From Maribellus sediminis (GTDB lineage: Bacteria; Bacteroidota; Bacteroidia; Bacteroidales; Prolixibacteraceae), in assembly GCF_011799805.1 (NCBI RefSeq), contig NZ_WXUB01000001.1, positions 496,001 through 560,000 on the forward strand: DNA of 64,000 bases. The letters run 5' to 3'. Both the position numbers and the translations under genes were made by a program. Below are positions 33,951 through 43,227 of this stretch, in pieces (the first letter of the stretch is position 1; each line of letters starts with the position of its first letter). The notes beneath the pieces were generated by a model that was not told the origin of the DNA, made no database searches, and saw nothing but the letters and a program-made list of their open reading frames with translations.

Positions 33951-35063
33951 TTAGAGCAGTGAACTAGCTTCGTGATAAGGAAGGTTGAACGCTTCTGCCA
34001 CACCTTTGTACACCACTTTACCATCCACAACATTCAAGCCTTTGCGTAATGGTTCACTGTCGATACAGGCCTGTTTCCAGCCTTTGTCGGCAATCTGGAT
34101 GGCATAAGGCAGCGTAGCATTTGTAAGCGCGATGGTTGAGGTACGCGGAACTGCACCCGGCATGTTGGCTACACAGTAATGCAACACGTGGTCAATCACA
34201 AAAGTAGGATCGGCGTGAGTAGTTGCTTTTGTGGTTTCGAAACATCCGCCCTGATCAACAGCAACGTCAACCAAAACCGTACCCGGTTTCATCGTCGCCA
34301 ACATATCGCGCGTAACAAGATGAGGTGCTTTTGCTCCCGGAATCAAAACGGCACCAATAATAACATCGTTGTTTTTAACTGCTGCACGTATGTTGTATTC
34401 GTTGCTCATCATTGTTTTTACGTTCGGCGGCATAATATCGTCGAGGTAACGCAGGCGTTTCAGCGAAACATCCATAATGGTTACGTCGGCTCCCAGACCG
34501 GCAGCCATTTTTGCGGCTTCGGTACCTACAATACCGCCACCGATAATAAGCACGTTTGCCGGTGGAACTCCGGGGACACCACCCAAAAGTACACCGTATC
34601 CGCCAAAAGTTTTTTCAAGATATTTTGCACCTTCCTGAACCGACATACGGCCGGCAACTTCACTCATCGGGATAAGCAAAGGAAGTGAACGGTCGGGCAA
34701 TTCAACGGTTTCGTAAGCCAAACAGATCGATCCGTTCGCGATCATGGCATTGGTTAATTCCTCGCCCGATGCAAAGTGAAAATAAGTATAAAGGATCTGG
34801 CCTTTTTTAATCAGCTTGTATTCCGGTTCGATCGGTTCTTTTACTTTGATGATCATTTCGGCAATGCCGTAAACATCTTCAATGGTAGGCAGCATTTTTG
34901 CACCGGCTGAAATATAATCTTCATCAGGGAATCCACTTCCGCTACCACCGCCTGCCTGAACATAAACTTCGTGACCACGTTTTACAAGCTCTGCTGCTCC
35001 TGCCGGAGTCAGGGCTATACGGTTTTCATTGTTTTTTATCTCCTTGGGAACACCAATTATCAT
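33951..35063 (-). CDS. ald: Alanine dehydrogenase
   Basis: NAD-dependent interconversion of alanine with pyruvate and ammonia. 370 residues, standard length. Family segments: MIIGVPKEIKNNENRIALTP (substrate Arg), IKVKEPIEPEY (catalytic Lys), SEVAGRMSVQEGA, nucleotide-binding GGGIVGTEAAKMAAGLGA (about 172-189) and VDVAVDQGGCFETTK, HYCVANMPGAVPRTST. Monocistronic between two terminators. Confidence 0.96.
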   Translation of the reverse strand: MIIGVPKEIKNNENRIALTPAGAAELVKRGHEVYVQAGGGSGSGFPDEDYISAGAKMLPTIEDVYGIAEMIIKVKEPIEPEYKLIKKGQILYTYFHFASGEELTNAMIANGSICLAYETVELPDRSLPLLIPMSEVAGRMSVQEGAKYLEKTFGGYGVLLGGVPGVPPANVLIIGGGIVGTEAAKMAAGLGADVTIMDVSLKRLRYLDDIMPPNVKTMMSNEYNIRAAVKNNDVIIGAVLIPGAKAPHLVTRDMLATMKPGTVLVDVAVDQGGCFETTKATTHADPTFVIDHVLHYCVANMPGAVPRTSTIALTNATLPYAIQIADKGWKQACIDSEPLRKGLNVVDGKVVYKGVAEAFNLPYHEASSLL

Positions 35064-35244
35064 CGTACTATATTTTTAAGTATTATTTTGAGTTCAAAAA
35101 TAGACCTCTCCTGTTGACTAAAACATGATAAAAATTACGAAATGCAAGGATAATTAAGAATGAGTAATCATCTGATACAATGATTTTAATGAATTGGAAG
35201 TTAATTTTTTAATAATATTTAAAATTGAAAAAAAATAATCATTC

Positions 35245-35273
35245 TTGATTTCAGATTGTTAAACTTATATTTG
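35245..35273 (+). promoter_or_regulatory. Promoter of the class I aminotransferase gene
   Basis: TTG (35245-35247), 18-bp spacer, TATATTTG (35266-35273), 27 bases before the ATG at 35300. Good match to the phylum's consensus. Confidence 0.55.
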
Positions 35274-35299
35274 CTCACTTATACTTTATATTTTACAAC

Positions 35300-36529
35300 A
35301 TGCCGACAGTATCAGACAGGGGAAGGATAATGCCAGATTCTCCAATCAGGAAGCTGGCCCCGCTAGCCGAAAAGGCTAAGGAGAGAGGGATCAAAGTGTA
35401 CCACTTGAATATCGGTCAGCCCGATTTACCTACTCCTCCTGAAGCGCTCGCGGCAATTAGAAATATTGACAGAAAGATTCTTGAATACACTCCGAGTGAG
35501 GGAATTTTGTCGTTCAGGCAAAAACTCGCGAAGTACTATCATAAATTCAATATCGATGTTGAAGCCCAGGATATCATCGTTACATCGGGTGGAAGCGAGG
35601 CTGTAACATTTGCTTTTATGAGCTGTCTCGATCCGGGTGACGAGATCATCGTTCCGGAACCGGCATATGCCAACTACGAAGCTTTTGCCATTGTTGCTGG
35701 GGCAAAAATCAGGTCGATTGCGGCCAATATCGAAGAAGGTTTTTCATTGCCTCCCGTCGAAGAATTCGAAAAGCTGATCACGCCCAAAACCAAGGGGATC
35801 ATGATCTGTAATCCGAACAATCCGACCGGGTATTTGTACACGCAGCAGGAAATGAATGCGATTCGCGACCTGGTGAAAAAGTACGACCTGTATTTGTTTT
35901 CCGATGAAGTGTATCGCGAATTCTGTTATACCGGAGCTCCGTATATTTCGGCTTTTCACCTTGAGGGAATTGAGCAGAATGTGGTGTTGATTGATTCGGT
36001 ATCGAAACGGTACAGCGAATGTGGATTAAGGATTGGAGCGCTGATTACGAAAAATGAAGCCGTAAAAAGGAACGTGCTCAAATTCTGTCAGGCACGTTTA
36101 AGCCCGCCACTTATCGGGCAGATTGCTGCCGAAGCCTCGCTCGAAGCCGATCCGGAATACATGCTGAATAACTACAATGAATATGTCAACCGCCGAAAAT
36201 TTCTGATCGATGGGCTGAATCGAATCGACGGAGTTTATTCTCCCATCCCGATGGGTGCTTTTTATACCGTTGCACGAATGCCTGTTGATGATTCGGATAA
36301 ATTTTGTGAGTGGTTGCTTTCAGATTTCTCGTATGAGAATCAGACCATATTTTTAGCACCTGCTTCCGGTTTTTACACCGGCTCAGATAAAGGGAAAGAC
36401 GAGGTTAGGATTGCCTACGTGCTGAAAAAAGAAGACCTGGCTGTAGCACTTAAAATCCTACAGGAAGCGTTAAAGGTTTACCCGGGAAGCAAAGTGCGGA
36501 TAAAAGTTGAGAATGAAGAAGCAAAATAA
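35300..36529 (+). CDS. Class I PLP-dependent aminotransferase (aspartate-type)
   Basis: 409 residues, fold-type I. The Schiff-base lysine is K236 in DSVSKRYSECGLRIG. NPNNPTG (171-177) and SDEVYREF (201-208) are the usual PLP and substrate motifs. The N-terminus (RIMPDSPIRKLAPLAEKAKERGIKVYHLNIGQPDLPTP) resembles a Bacteroidota group annotated as aspartate or aromatic aminotransferases. It could supply the missing aromatic transamination step of the pathway at 27.7 kb, but the substrate cannot be read from sequence. Confidence 0.9.
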   Translation: MPTVSDRGRIMPDSPIRKLAPLAEKAKERGIKVYHLNIGQPDLPTPPEALAAIRNIDRKILEYTPSEGILSFRQKLAKYYHKFNIDVEAQDIIVTSGGSEAVTFAFMSCLDPGDEIIVPEPAYANYEAFAIVAGAKIRSIAANIEEGFSLPPVEEFEKLITPKTKGIMICNPNNPTGYLYTQQEMNAIRDLVKKYDLYLFSDEVYREFCYTGAPYISAFHLEGIEQNVVLIDSVSKRYSECGLRIGALITKNEAVKRNVLKFCQARLSPPLIGQIAAEASLEADPEYMLNNYNEYVNRRKFLIDGLNRIDGVYSPIPMGAFYTVARMPVDDSDKFCEWLLSDFSYENQTIFLAPASGFYTGSDKGKDEVRIAYVLKKEDLAVALKILQEALKVYPGSKVRIKVENEEAK

Positions 36530-36530
36530 A

Positions 36531-36570
36531 AAACGCCGGTTTGTCAGTTGACAGACCGGCGTTTCGTTTA
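36531..36570. terminator. Bidirectional terminator between the aminotransferase and dapL
   Basis: 16-bp stem with one wobble (36531-36546 / 36549-36564), A-rich upstream and T-rich downstream, between convergent genes. Confidence 0.88.
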
Positions 36571-36584
36571 TTCTTGTTTTTGAA

Positions 36585-37814
36585 CTAGTTCAAATTCTTA
36601 ATGCGTTCCATTGCTTCCAGTACACTGTCTCTGTCGGCAAATGCTGAAAAGCGGAAATAGCCTTCGCCCGAAGGACCAAATCCTGAACCGGGAGTTCCAA
36701 CCACATTGGCTTCATTCAACACTTTATCGAAGAAATCCCACGATGTCATTCCGTTTTTGGTTTTCACCCAAATATAAGGTGCATTTACGCCACCAAAAAC
36801 TTCGTACCCGGCTTCTGCCAGGCTGGCTTTCATAATGCTGGCATTTTCAAGATAATAAGCGATTACATCCGCAACTTCTTTTTTACCTTCCTCGGTGTAA
36901 ATAGCAGCAGCTGCTTTTTGTACCGGGTACGAAACGCCGTTAAATTTAGTCGACTGGCGACGGTTCCACAAGGGTTTTACAGGGTATTCTTTTCCATCTT
37001 TACCAAATGCAACCAATTCGTTAGGTACAACGGTGAAGGCACAACGTGTTCCAGTAAAACCTGCAGTTTTTGAGAAACTGCGGAATTCGATGGCTACTTT
37101 TTTAGCGCCTTCAATTTCATATATCGAGTGTGGAACACCATCTTCAGTGATGAACGCTTCGTAAGCTGCATCGTATAAAATAATGGCGTTGTTTTCAGTC
37201 GCGTAGTCCACCCATTTTTTCAGTTCTTCTTTACTGGCTACCGTTCCGGTTGGATTATTTGGGTAACACAGGAAAATCAGGTCAGGTGTTTCCGTCGGCA
37301 ATTCCGGAATAAAACCATTTTCACTGGTACATGGCATGTAAATAATTCCATCGTAATAACCATTGGTCTGGCAGCTACCAGTTTTTCCACTCATAACTGT
37401 AGTGTCGGCATAAACAGGGTAAACTGGGTCGCAGATGGCGATTTTATTTTCATTGCCAAAAATCTCCTGGATATTTCCGGTGTCGCATTTCGAGCCGTCA
37501 GAGATGAAAATCTCATCAGCCGAAACATTAACACCATTGTCCTGGTACGAATTTTTTGCAATGGCTTCGCGCAAAAATGCATAACCCTGTTCGGGGCCGT
37601 AACCCTTAAAAGTTTCGCCTTTGGCCATTTCGTCCACACCTTCGTGGAAGGCTTTAACTACCGATGGAACCAGTGGCCGGGTAACATCGCCAATACCCAT
37701 TTTAATTACTTTTTTGTCGGGATTTGCAGCAATAAATTCGCTGACTCTTCTTCCGATTTCCGGGAATAAATATCCGGCTTGCAGTTTGAGGTAACTTTCG
37801 TTAATAAGTGCCAT
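36585..37814 (-). CDS. dapL: LL-diaminopimelate aminotransferase
   Basis: Converts tetrahydrodipicolinate directly to LL-diaminopimelate, bypassing the succinylase route of lysine and peptidoglycan synthesis. 409 residues, the normal DapL length. The signature N-terminus ([20 protein letters not shown]), [31 protein letters not shown] and the PLP lysine in [15 protein letters not shown] (K249) are all present. The product needs a DapF epimerase; the DapF-like gene 1.3 kb away lacks the catalytic cysteines. Confidence 0.96.
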   Translation of the reverse strand: MALINESYLKLQAGYLFPEIGRRVSEFIAANPDKKVIKMGIGDVTRPLVPSVVKAFHEGVDEMAKGETFKGYGPEQGYAFLREAIAKNSYQDNGVNVSADEIFISDGSKCDTGNIQEIFGNENKIAICDPVYPVYADTTVMSGKTGSCQTNGYYDGIIYMPCTSENGFIPELPTETPDLIFLCYPNNPTGTVASKEELKKWVDYATENNAIILYDAAYEAFITEDGVPHSIYEIEGAKKVAIEFRSFSKTAGFTGTRCAFTVVPNELVAFGKDGKEYPVKPLWNRRQSTKFNGVSYPVQKAAAAIYTEEGKKEVADVIAYYLENASIMKASLAEAGYEVFGGVNAPYIWVKTKNGMTSWDFFDKVLNEANVVGTPGSGFGPSGEGYFRFSAFADRDSVLEAMERIKNLN

Positions 37815-37849
37815 ATTTTGTCTGTTATTTGTTTGTCACGATATTGCCA

Positions 37850-37857
37850 CAAAGATA
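37850..37857 (-). promoter_or_regulatory. dapL: Promoter -7 element for dapL
   Basis: Minus-strand TATCTTTG fits TAnnTTTG, with a TTG 17 bases upstream, 35 nt before the start codon. Confidence 0.5.
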
Positions 37858-38131
37858 GCAATTTAACGATGTCGCAATTTTCAGTTGCTTCCAACTCAAT
37901 TCTTATTTAGATTTATTTAAGAAAAATAGCGATTGTTTTTAGTCGTATGAGTTAATCCAAATGATCACCTGGTATCATCTGTAAATCAAGTAATGTTTTT
38001 TGAGACAAATGATCAAGTATTTGAGACAAATGCCAAAATGATCTTTCTGGCTTTTGAGTAACTTATGTATCCCGGAATATTCGTGAAAAATCAGATTGTT
38101 GAGGAATATCGTTAACCTAAAATAGATAGCC
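37858..38131. other. Intergenic region between dapL and the T9SS cargo gene
   Basis: The divergent interval (317 bp in all) contains the direct repeat TTTGAGACAAATG / TTTGAGACAAATG (about 37998-38030) but no gene. Confidence 0.4.
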
Positions 38132-38962
38132 ATGAAAAAATCTTTTACCAACAACAAGCGACTCAGAAAACATCTGATTATTTGTCTGGGTATCATTCTG
38201 TTCATAAGCGGATGCTACAAAATTGCTTATATCATTCAGCCAACTCAAGTCAATCCTGAAAGTACTTTTAATGTTACAATTTGTATTGAACCAGACTATG
38301 ACGGTGAGAGGGACGATTATTTCCCTAGTTATGGAATTTTGGGGATTCTGTTACCGGAGGGATGGACCGTTGAAGATTCAATAGAATATGTGATTAATTG
38401 GCAAGACTCATCCTTGGGTGGATTCATTCTTCAAAATGATGGTGTTGATGTCTTTCTGGATAGCATTTACGCACCACGCGAACCCGGGTATTATTGGTGG
38501 GGTGCAAAATCGATTGATGTAATGACCCTGTTTGGTATGGAAGACGGTTTCATTTATATAAAGATTTCAACGGATTCTGTTCTTGGCGATTTCAAACTCA
38601 GGTATTTTTTAGGCGATACGGACAAATACTACAAAAGGAATTCAGAAGATCCCTTTGGTATTAAAGACAGCTCCGATTTTATGCCTATCAAAGTAGATTT
38701 AAGTGATGGCGTAAAATCCTGGTCACAAGTTGAATGGAATGTTTATCCAAATCCATCGAATGGAGAGGTGTTTGTACAACAGGATGATTTGAGCGGGGAT
38801 GTTACATTGAAGGTATACGATTTAAATGGAAGGCTTCAAAAGTCAACTGTTCTATGTGAGAGTCTCAGTCGGGTTGATTTAAGTACTCTTTCAAAAGGTA
38901 CTTATATTATTTCGTTGGAGAAGAAGGGTGATCTAAAAACTAAAAAGATAATTATTCAGTAA
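38132..38962 (+). CDS. Secreted protein with lipobox-like N-terminus and T9SS sorting domain
   Basis: 276 residues, family not recognised. The N-terminus has a basic segment and hydrophobic core ending ILFISGC (C28), which looks like a lipoprotein signal. Residues 30-115 (VNPESTFNVTICIEPD, YGILGILLPEGW) look like a beta-sandwich of the kind seen in DUF4961/DUF5004-type surface proteins. The last 75 residues are a T9SS type A domain (WNVYPNPSNGEVFV, LKVYDLNGRL, GTYIISL, KKIIIQ). Lipidation and T9SS export usually exclude each other, so the cysteine may be coincidental. Substrate or ligand unknown. Confidence 0.7.
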   Translation: MKKSFTNNKRLRKHLIICLGIILFISGCYKIAYIIQPTQVNPESTFNVTICIEPDYDGERDDYFPSYGILGILLPEGWTVEDSIEYVINWQDSSLGGFILQNDGVDVFLDSIYAPREPGYYWWGAKSIDVMTLFGMEDGFIYIKISTDSVLGDFKLRYFLGDTDKYYKRNSEDPFGIKDSSDFMPIKVDLSDGVKSWSQVEWNVYPNPSNGEVFVQQDDLSGDVTLKVYDLNGRLQKSTVLCESLSRVDLSTLSKGTYIISLEKKGDLKTKKIIIQ

Positions 38963-39083
38963 TCCGAAGTTTTCAGCATTGCCATTCGTAAACAAGATAA
39001 TTGTAATGGATTACCACTTTTTTGCCCATAAAATGAGATTTTGCTCCTAAAAGAGTTGGAAGCAGAAACGAATAATTAATTTT

Positions 39084-39109
39084 CGTTTGATACTTTTGTA
39101 GATCAAACG
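39084..39109. promoter_or_regulatory. Promoter and operator-like dyad before the DapF-like gene
   Basis: The -7 element TACTTTTG (39091-39098) is enclosed by a perfect 8-bp inverted repeat CGTTTGAT / ATCAAACG (39084-39091 and 39102-39109), 9 bases before the ATG. The dyad could be a repressor site or a small RNA hairpin at the 5' end of the transcript. Confidence 0.45.
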
Positions 39110-39117
39110 ATTTCACT

Positions 39118-39981
39118 ATGCAAAACTTCTTTGTAAAATCACACGGCCTGGGAAACGATTACATTGTTCTCGATCAGGAAAATATAAATTTTGAGTTGAC
39201 CGAAGCGGCCATCATTCGTATTTGCGACGTGCATTATGGCATTGGCTCCGATGGAATTTTGTTAAAAGTGCCGTCGGAAAAAGCCGATTTCGGAATGCGA
39301 ATTCTGAATCCCGATGGCTCGGAAGCTGAGAAGAGCGGTAACGGTCTGCGTATATTCTCCAAATATTTATACGATCACGGATTTACCAGGGCAAAAAGTT
39401 TTAGCATTGAAACTCCAGGGGGACTTGTTCGCTCCGAAATAATGGAAGAACGTAACGGAAAAGCCTTCATGATAAAAGTGGATATGGGCACTGCCATTTT
39501 CGATGCCAAAAAAGTACCGGTAAACATCGAAAAACCCGAATGTATTAATGAACCACTGCCCTTACACGATCAAACTTTCCACATCAATTGCGTGTCGGTT
39601 GGAAATCCGCATTGCGTTATCCTGGTAGATGAACTAAACGAGGCAGAGGTTAAAACTTATGGCTCCGACATTGAAAATCACCCCCTGTTTCCGAAACGCA
39701 TAAACGTTCAGTTTGCGAAAGTGATATCACCTACAGAAGTGGAAATAATGATCTGGGAGCGTGGCGCCGGATGGACACTGGCCTCAGGCAGTTCGTCGTG
39801 TGCGGTGGCTGCAACGGTATTGAAACGAGGGCTAACAGAAAAAGACCTTACCATTTCGATGCCCGGAGGAAAACTTCATATTGAAATTGACGATAACTGG
39901 GAAATCAGAATGACCGGCGAAGTTCGCGAAATTTCTTCTGGTACATTAAGTGCCGAGTTAATTCAAGATCTTGACTTATGA
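39118..39981 (+). CDS. DapF-family epimerase-like protein lacking both catalytic cysteines
   Basis: 287 residues with the full two-lobed diaminopimelate epimerase fold: FVKSHGLGNDYIVLD at the start, GSDGILL, NPDGSEAEKSGNG, GNPHCVI, RINVQFAK and WERGAGWTLASGSSSCAVAA. In DapF the two active-site thiols lie in CGNG (E. coli C73) and ACG (C217). Here both positions are serine: S73 and S223. The canonical thiol pair is therefore gone, although the surrounding scaffold and substrate residues are kept. It may be an isomerase for another amino acid, a serine-based variant or a non-catalytic binder. It overlaps the polysaccharide deacetylase gene by ATGA, a strong sign of cotranslation. A standard dapF should exist elsewhere if the organism makes meso-DAP. 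Confidence 0.85.
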   Translation: MQNFFVKSHGLGNDYIVLDQENINFELTEAAIIRICDVHYGIGSDGILLKVPSEKADFGMRILNPDGSEAEKSGNGLRIFSKYLYDHGFTRAKSFSIETPGGLVRSEIMEERNGKAFMIKVDMGTAIFDAKKVPVNIEKPECINEPLPLHDQTFHINCVSVGNPHCVILVDELNEAEVKTYGSDIENHPLFPKRINVQFAKVISPTEVEIMIWERGAGWTLASGSSSCAVAATVLKRGLTEKDLTISMPGGKLHIEIDDNWEIRMTGEVREISSGTLSAELIQDLDL

Positions 39982-40757
39982 AGCGGATCTTCTTTTTAAT
40001 CCTGCTTTTTTCAATTTGCTTCACCTTAAATTCTGTAGCTCAGTTTAGTTGGCCAAACGGAGCCAAAGCAGCAGTTGTGTTTACTTACGACGATGGCCTC
40101 GATTGTCATTTGGATGTTGCTGTTCCGCAGCTGGATGAGTTTGGCTTTAAAGGAACTTTTTTTTGCACAGGTAACTCTCCGTCCTTGTTCAATCGGATGG
40201 AAGAATGGCGGGCCATTTCAAAAAATGGCCACGAGCTGGGGAATCATACCATATTTCATCCCTGCAACAGAAATACAAACGATTGGGTAGAACCCGAATA
40301 CGATCTGAGTAAATATTCTGTTGAGCAAATTGTGGCCGAGATGAAAGCTGCCAATACTCTGCTGAAAGCGATCGACGGAAAAGAGAAACGTACTTTTGCA
40401 TATACTTGCTGCGATTTTGTAGCAGGGAAATCTGACTTTTCGGGTGAAGTAGAAAAGCTTTTTACGGCAGCACGTCTCGATGGGCCGATACCGGAAACAA
40501 TGGCAGGTTACGACCTGGCCAAAACGCCGAGTACAATGGTCGCCGACCCAACGGTCGAAGAATTGATCGCGCTTGTTGAAGAAGCTAAAAATAAGGGTAC
40601 GATCATTGTATTTTTGTTTCACAACGTTGGTGGAGGTTATTTAAATGTTGGTGCGGAAGAACATCGTAAATTGCTGGAATATGTGAAGGCCCATGAAGAT
40701 GAATTATATTCCGCTACCTTCATGGAAGTGATGGATTACATTAAAAATAACCGATAA
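39978..40757 (+). CDS. Secreted polysaccharide deacetylase (NodB/CE4)
   Basis: 259 residues with signal peptide (KRIFFLILLFSICFTLNSVAQ). NodB domain: catalytic base motif TYDDG (36-40), metal-binding H90-x3-H94 (NHTIFHPC), and a C-terminal IIVFLFHNVGGG strand with the His motif. Removes acetyl groups from N-acetylated sugars such as chitin or peptidoglycan. Coupled by a 4-nt overlap to the DapF-like gene, so a cell-wall role for both is possible. Confidence 0.88.
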   Translation: MKRIFFLILLFSICFTLNSVAQFSWPNGAKAAVVFTYDDGLDCHLDVAVPQLDEFGFKGTFFCTGNSPSLFNRMEEWRAISKNGHELGNHTIFHPCNRNTNDWVEPEYDLSKYSVEQIVAEMKAANTLLKAIDGKEKRTFAYTCCDFVAGKSDFSGEVEKLFTAARLDGPIPETMAGYDLAKTPSTMVADPTVEELIALVEEAKNKGTIIVFLFHNVGGGYLNVGAEEHRKLLEYVKAHEDELYSATFMEVMDYIKNNR

Positions 40758-40792
40758 ATCTTCCCGCTTATCCAAACATTCATCTAAACTAT

Positions 40793-40800
40793 TATCTTTG
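40793..40800 (+). promoter_or_regulatory. era: Promoter -7 element for era
   Basis: TATCTTTG fits TAnnTTTG, 65 bases before the era ATG; no convincing -33 element. Confidence 0.4.
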
Positions 40801-40864
40801 CGCTGATTTTTAACGTATTAATATAGAATTCCCTGCGGGGAAGGAACACCTAAAATAGAAGACA

Positions 40865-41749
40865 ATGGCACATAAAGCAGGCTTTGTGAATATTGTTGGA
40901 AACCCCAATGTGGGTAAATCCACCATCATGAACGCTCTCGTAGGAGAAAAACTCTCCATCATTACCCAGAAAATGCAAACAACCCGCCACCGCATCAAAG
41001 GAATTGTTAGTGGCGACGATTTCCAAATTGTTTATTCCGATACACCGGGAATTCTGAAACCTAGTTATAAGCTTCAGGAGACGATGATGAAATTTGTTGA
41101 TTCAGCGTTGATCGATGCGGACGTAATTTTGTTTGTTACCGATGTTGTTGAGAAACCTGATAAAAATCCGGAGTATATCGAAAAGGTTCGGAAATCGAAC
41201 ATGCCGGTGATCGTTCTGATCAACAAGATCGATCTTTCGAGTCAGGAAGAAGTATTGAAACTCTACGATTTGTGGAGTAACACTTTTCCGGGAGCAAATA
41301 TTTTCCCGATTTCGGCACAGGAGAAATTCAACATCGAACCTATTTTCGACCGCATTCTTGAACTGCTCCCCGAAAGTCCGGCATTTTTCCCAAAGGATGA
41401 ATTGACCGACCGGAACGAACGTTTTTTTGTGCAGGAAATCATTCGCGAAAAGATCCTGTTGCATTATCAAAAAGAGATTCCTTATGCTGTTGAGGTGGAA
41501 GTGGAAGAATTTAAAGAAGCCGAGAAAATCATCAATATTCGTGCAGTGATCTACGTTTCGCGCGAAAGCCAGAAAGGAATCATTATCGGTCACCAGGGAA
41601 AAATGATTAAGAAAATTGGAACCGAAGCCCGTGCTGATGCTGAAGAATTCTTCAGCAAAAAGATTTTCCTGGAGATATATGTTAAAGTAGCCAAAGACTG
41701 GCGCGAGAAAGATCGTCAGCTTAAGAAATTTGGATACGATTCGTTTTAA
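40865..41749 (+). CDS. era: GTPase Era
   Basis: Essential ribosome-assembly GTPase binding 16S rRNA. 294 residues. G1 GNPNVGKST (12-20), G3 DTPG in SDTPGILKP, G4 NKID, and a C-terminal KH domain with GHQGKMIKKIG. Next to der, as in many Bacteroidota. Confidence 0.97.
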   Translation: MAHKAGFVNIVGNPNVGKSTIMNALVGEKLSIITQKMQTTRHRIKGIVSGDDFQIVYSDTPGILKPSYKLQETMMKFVDSALIDADVILFVTDVVEKPDKNPEYIEKVRKSNMPVIVLINKIDLSSQEEVLKLYDLWSNTFPGANIFPISAQEKFNIEPIFDRILELLPESPAFFPKDELTDRNERFFVQEIIREKILLHYQKEIPYAVEVEVEEFKEAEKIINIRAVIYVSRESQKGIIIGHQGKMIKKIGTEARADAEEFFSKKIFLEIYVKVAKDWREKDRQLKKFGYDSF

Positions 41750-41873
41750 TTTTAGTACAGAGTAGTGAGTATTTGGTAGTGAGATTGTAACAAGTCTTAT
41801 TTCCCCCGGCTTTTAAACCGGTGATTTAGCAATTCCAACTTGCATCGGGCTTTAGCCCTTAAAAAAGAAGAAA

Positions 41874-43184
41874 ATGAGTAGCAAAATAGTAGCAATAGTA
41901 GGACGTCCAAATGTTGGTAAATCAACTTTGTTTAACCGTTTGATCGAACAGCGAAAAGCCATTGTTGATCAAACAGCAGGAGTTACCCGCGACCGTAATT
42001 ACGGTAAAGCAGAATGGACGGGAGTGGAGTTTTCTGTGATCGATACCGGAGGTTATGTGGTGAATTCGGATGATGTATTTGAAGCCGAGATCAACAAACA
42101 AGTTCATTTAGCCATCGACGAGGCCGATGTAATTGCTTTTGTTGTTGATGTGGAATCGGGGATCACCGATTTGGATGATGCCATTGCCAACATTCTGCGC
42201 CGAAGCAAAAAAGAAGTGATTTTGATTGTAAATAAAGTCGATAACAATCAGCGGATTATGGATGCTCAGGAATTCTATGGTCTCGGATTGGGTGAAATCT
42301 TCTGTATTTCGTCGATGACGGGAAGCGGAACCGGCGATATGCTGGATGCCCTGGTTGCTAAATTACCGGATAAACCGGGTGTTGATGAGGAACACGTTCT
42401 GCCGCATCTTTCGGTTGTTGGCCGGCCGAACGTTGGAAAATCATCGTTTATTAATGCATTGATTGGTGAAGACCGAAACATTGTTACCGATGTGGCCGGA
42501 ACTACGCGAGACTCAATTCATACCCGCTACAATAAATTTGGTCACGATTTTATGATCGTTGATACCGCCGGATTGCGCAAAAAGGGCAAAGTACACGAAG
42601 ATCTTGAATTCTACTCGGTTCTTCGTTCGGTACGTACTATCGAAAATTCTGATGTTTGTTTGTTGCTCATCGACGCAACCCGTGGTGTTGAAGCCCAGGA
42701 TGTAAATATTTTCAACCTGATTGTTCGAAACAAAAAAGGCGTTGTGGTACTGGTAAATAAGTGGGATTTGATTGAAAAAGACACGCACAGCACCAAAAAG
42801 TTCGCCGAACAGATAAAAGAACGTTTTGCTCCGTTTGTCGATGTCCCGATCATTTTTATTTCGGCACTTACCAAACAGCGCGTTCATAAGGCATTGGAAA
42901 CAGCCATTGAAGTTCATGAAAACCGTAAGCAGCGTATAAAAACATCGGAACTGAACGAAGTATTGCTTGAGGCCATTGAAAATTATGGTCCACCTGCCTG
43001 GAAGGGTAAATTCATAAAAATTAAATACTGTACGCAATTGCCTTCACCAACTCCGTCGTTTGCTTTGTTTGCCAATTTGCCGCAGTATATAAAAGAACCG
43101 TATAAACGCTATATTGAAAATCAGCTACGCGATAATTTCAATTTTACGGGTGTGCCTATACAGGTTTATTTCAGGCAGAAATAA
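41874..43184 (+). CDS. der: GTPase Der (EngA)
   Basis: Tandem-domain GTPase for 50S assembly. 436 residues with two G domains: first GRPNVGKST (9-17), DTGG, NKVD; second [17 protein letters not shown]; and a KH-like C-terminal domain ([17 protein letters not shown]). Spaced 124 nt from era; the gap holds small dyads (GGCTTTTAAACC, GGGCTTTAGCCC) but no strong terminator. Confidence 0.97.
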   Translation: MSSKIVAIVGRPNVGKSTLFNRLIEQRKAIVDQTAGVTRDRNYGKAEWTGVEFSVIDTGGYVVNSDDVFEAEINKQVHLAIDEADVIAFVVDVESGITDLDDAIANILRRSKKEVILIVNKVDNNQRIMDAQEFYGLGLGEIFCISSMTGSGTGDMLDALVAKLPDKPGVDEEHVLPHLSVVGRPNVGKSSFINALIGEDRNIVTDVAGTTRDSIHTRYNKFGHDFMIVDTAGLRKKGKVHEDLEFYSVLRSVRTIENSDVCLLLIDATRGVEAQDVNIFNLIVRNKKGVVVLVNKWDLIEKDTHSTKKFAEQIKERFAPFVDVPIIFISALTKQRVHKALETAIEVHENRKQRIKTSELNEVLLEAIENYGPPAWKGKFIKIKYCTQLPSPTPSFALFANLPQYIKEPYKRYIENQLRDNFNFTGVPIQVYFRQK

Positions 43185-43227
43185 GATCAGTGTTCAGGGA
43201 TTGAAGTTATCCGGAGATGTGAATTTT

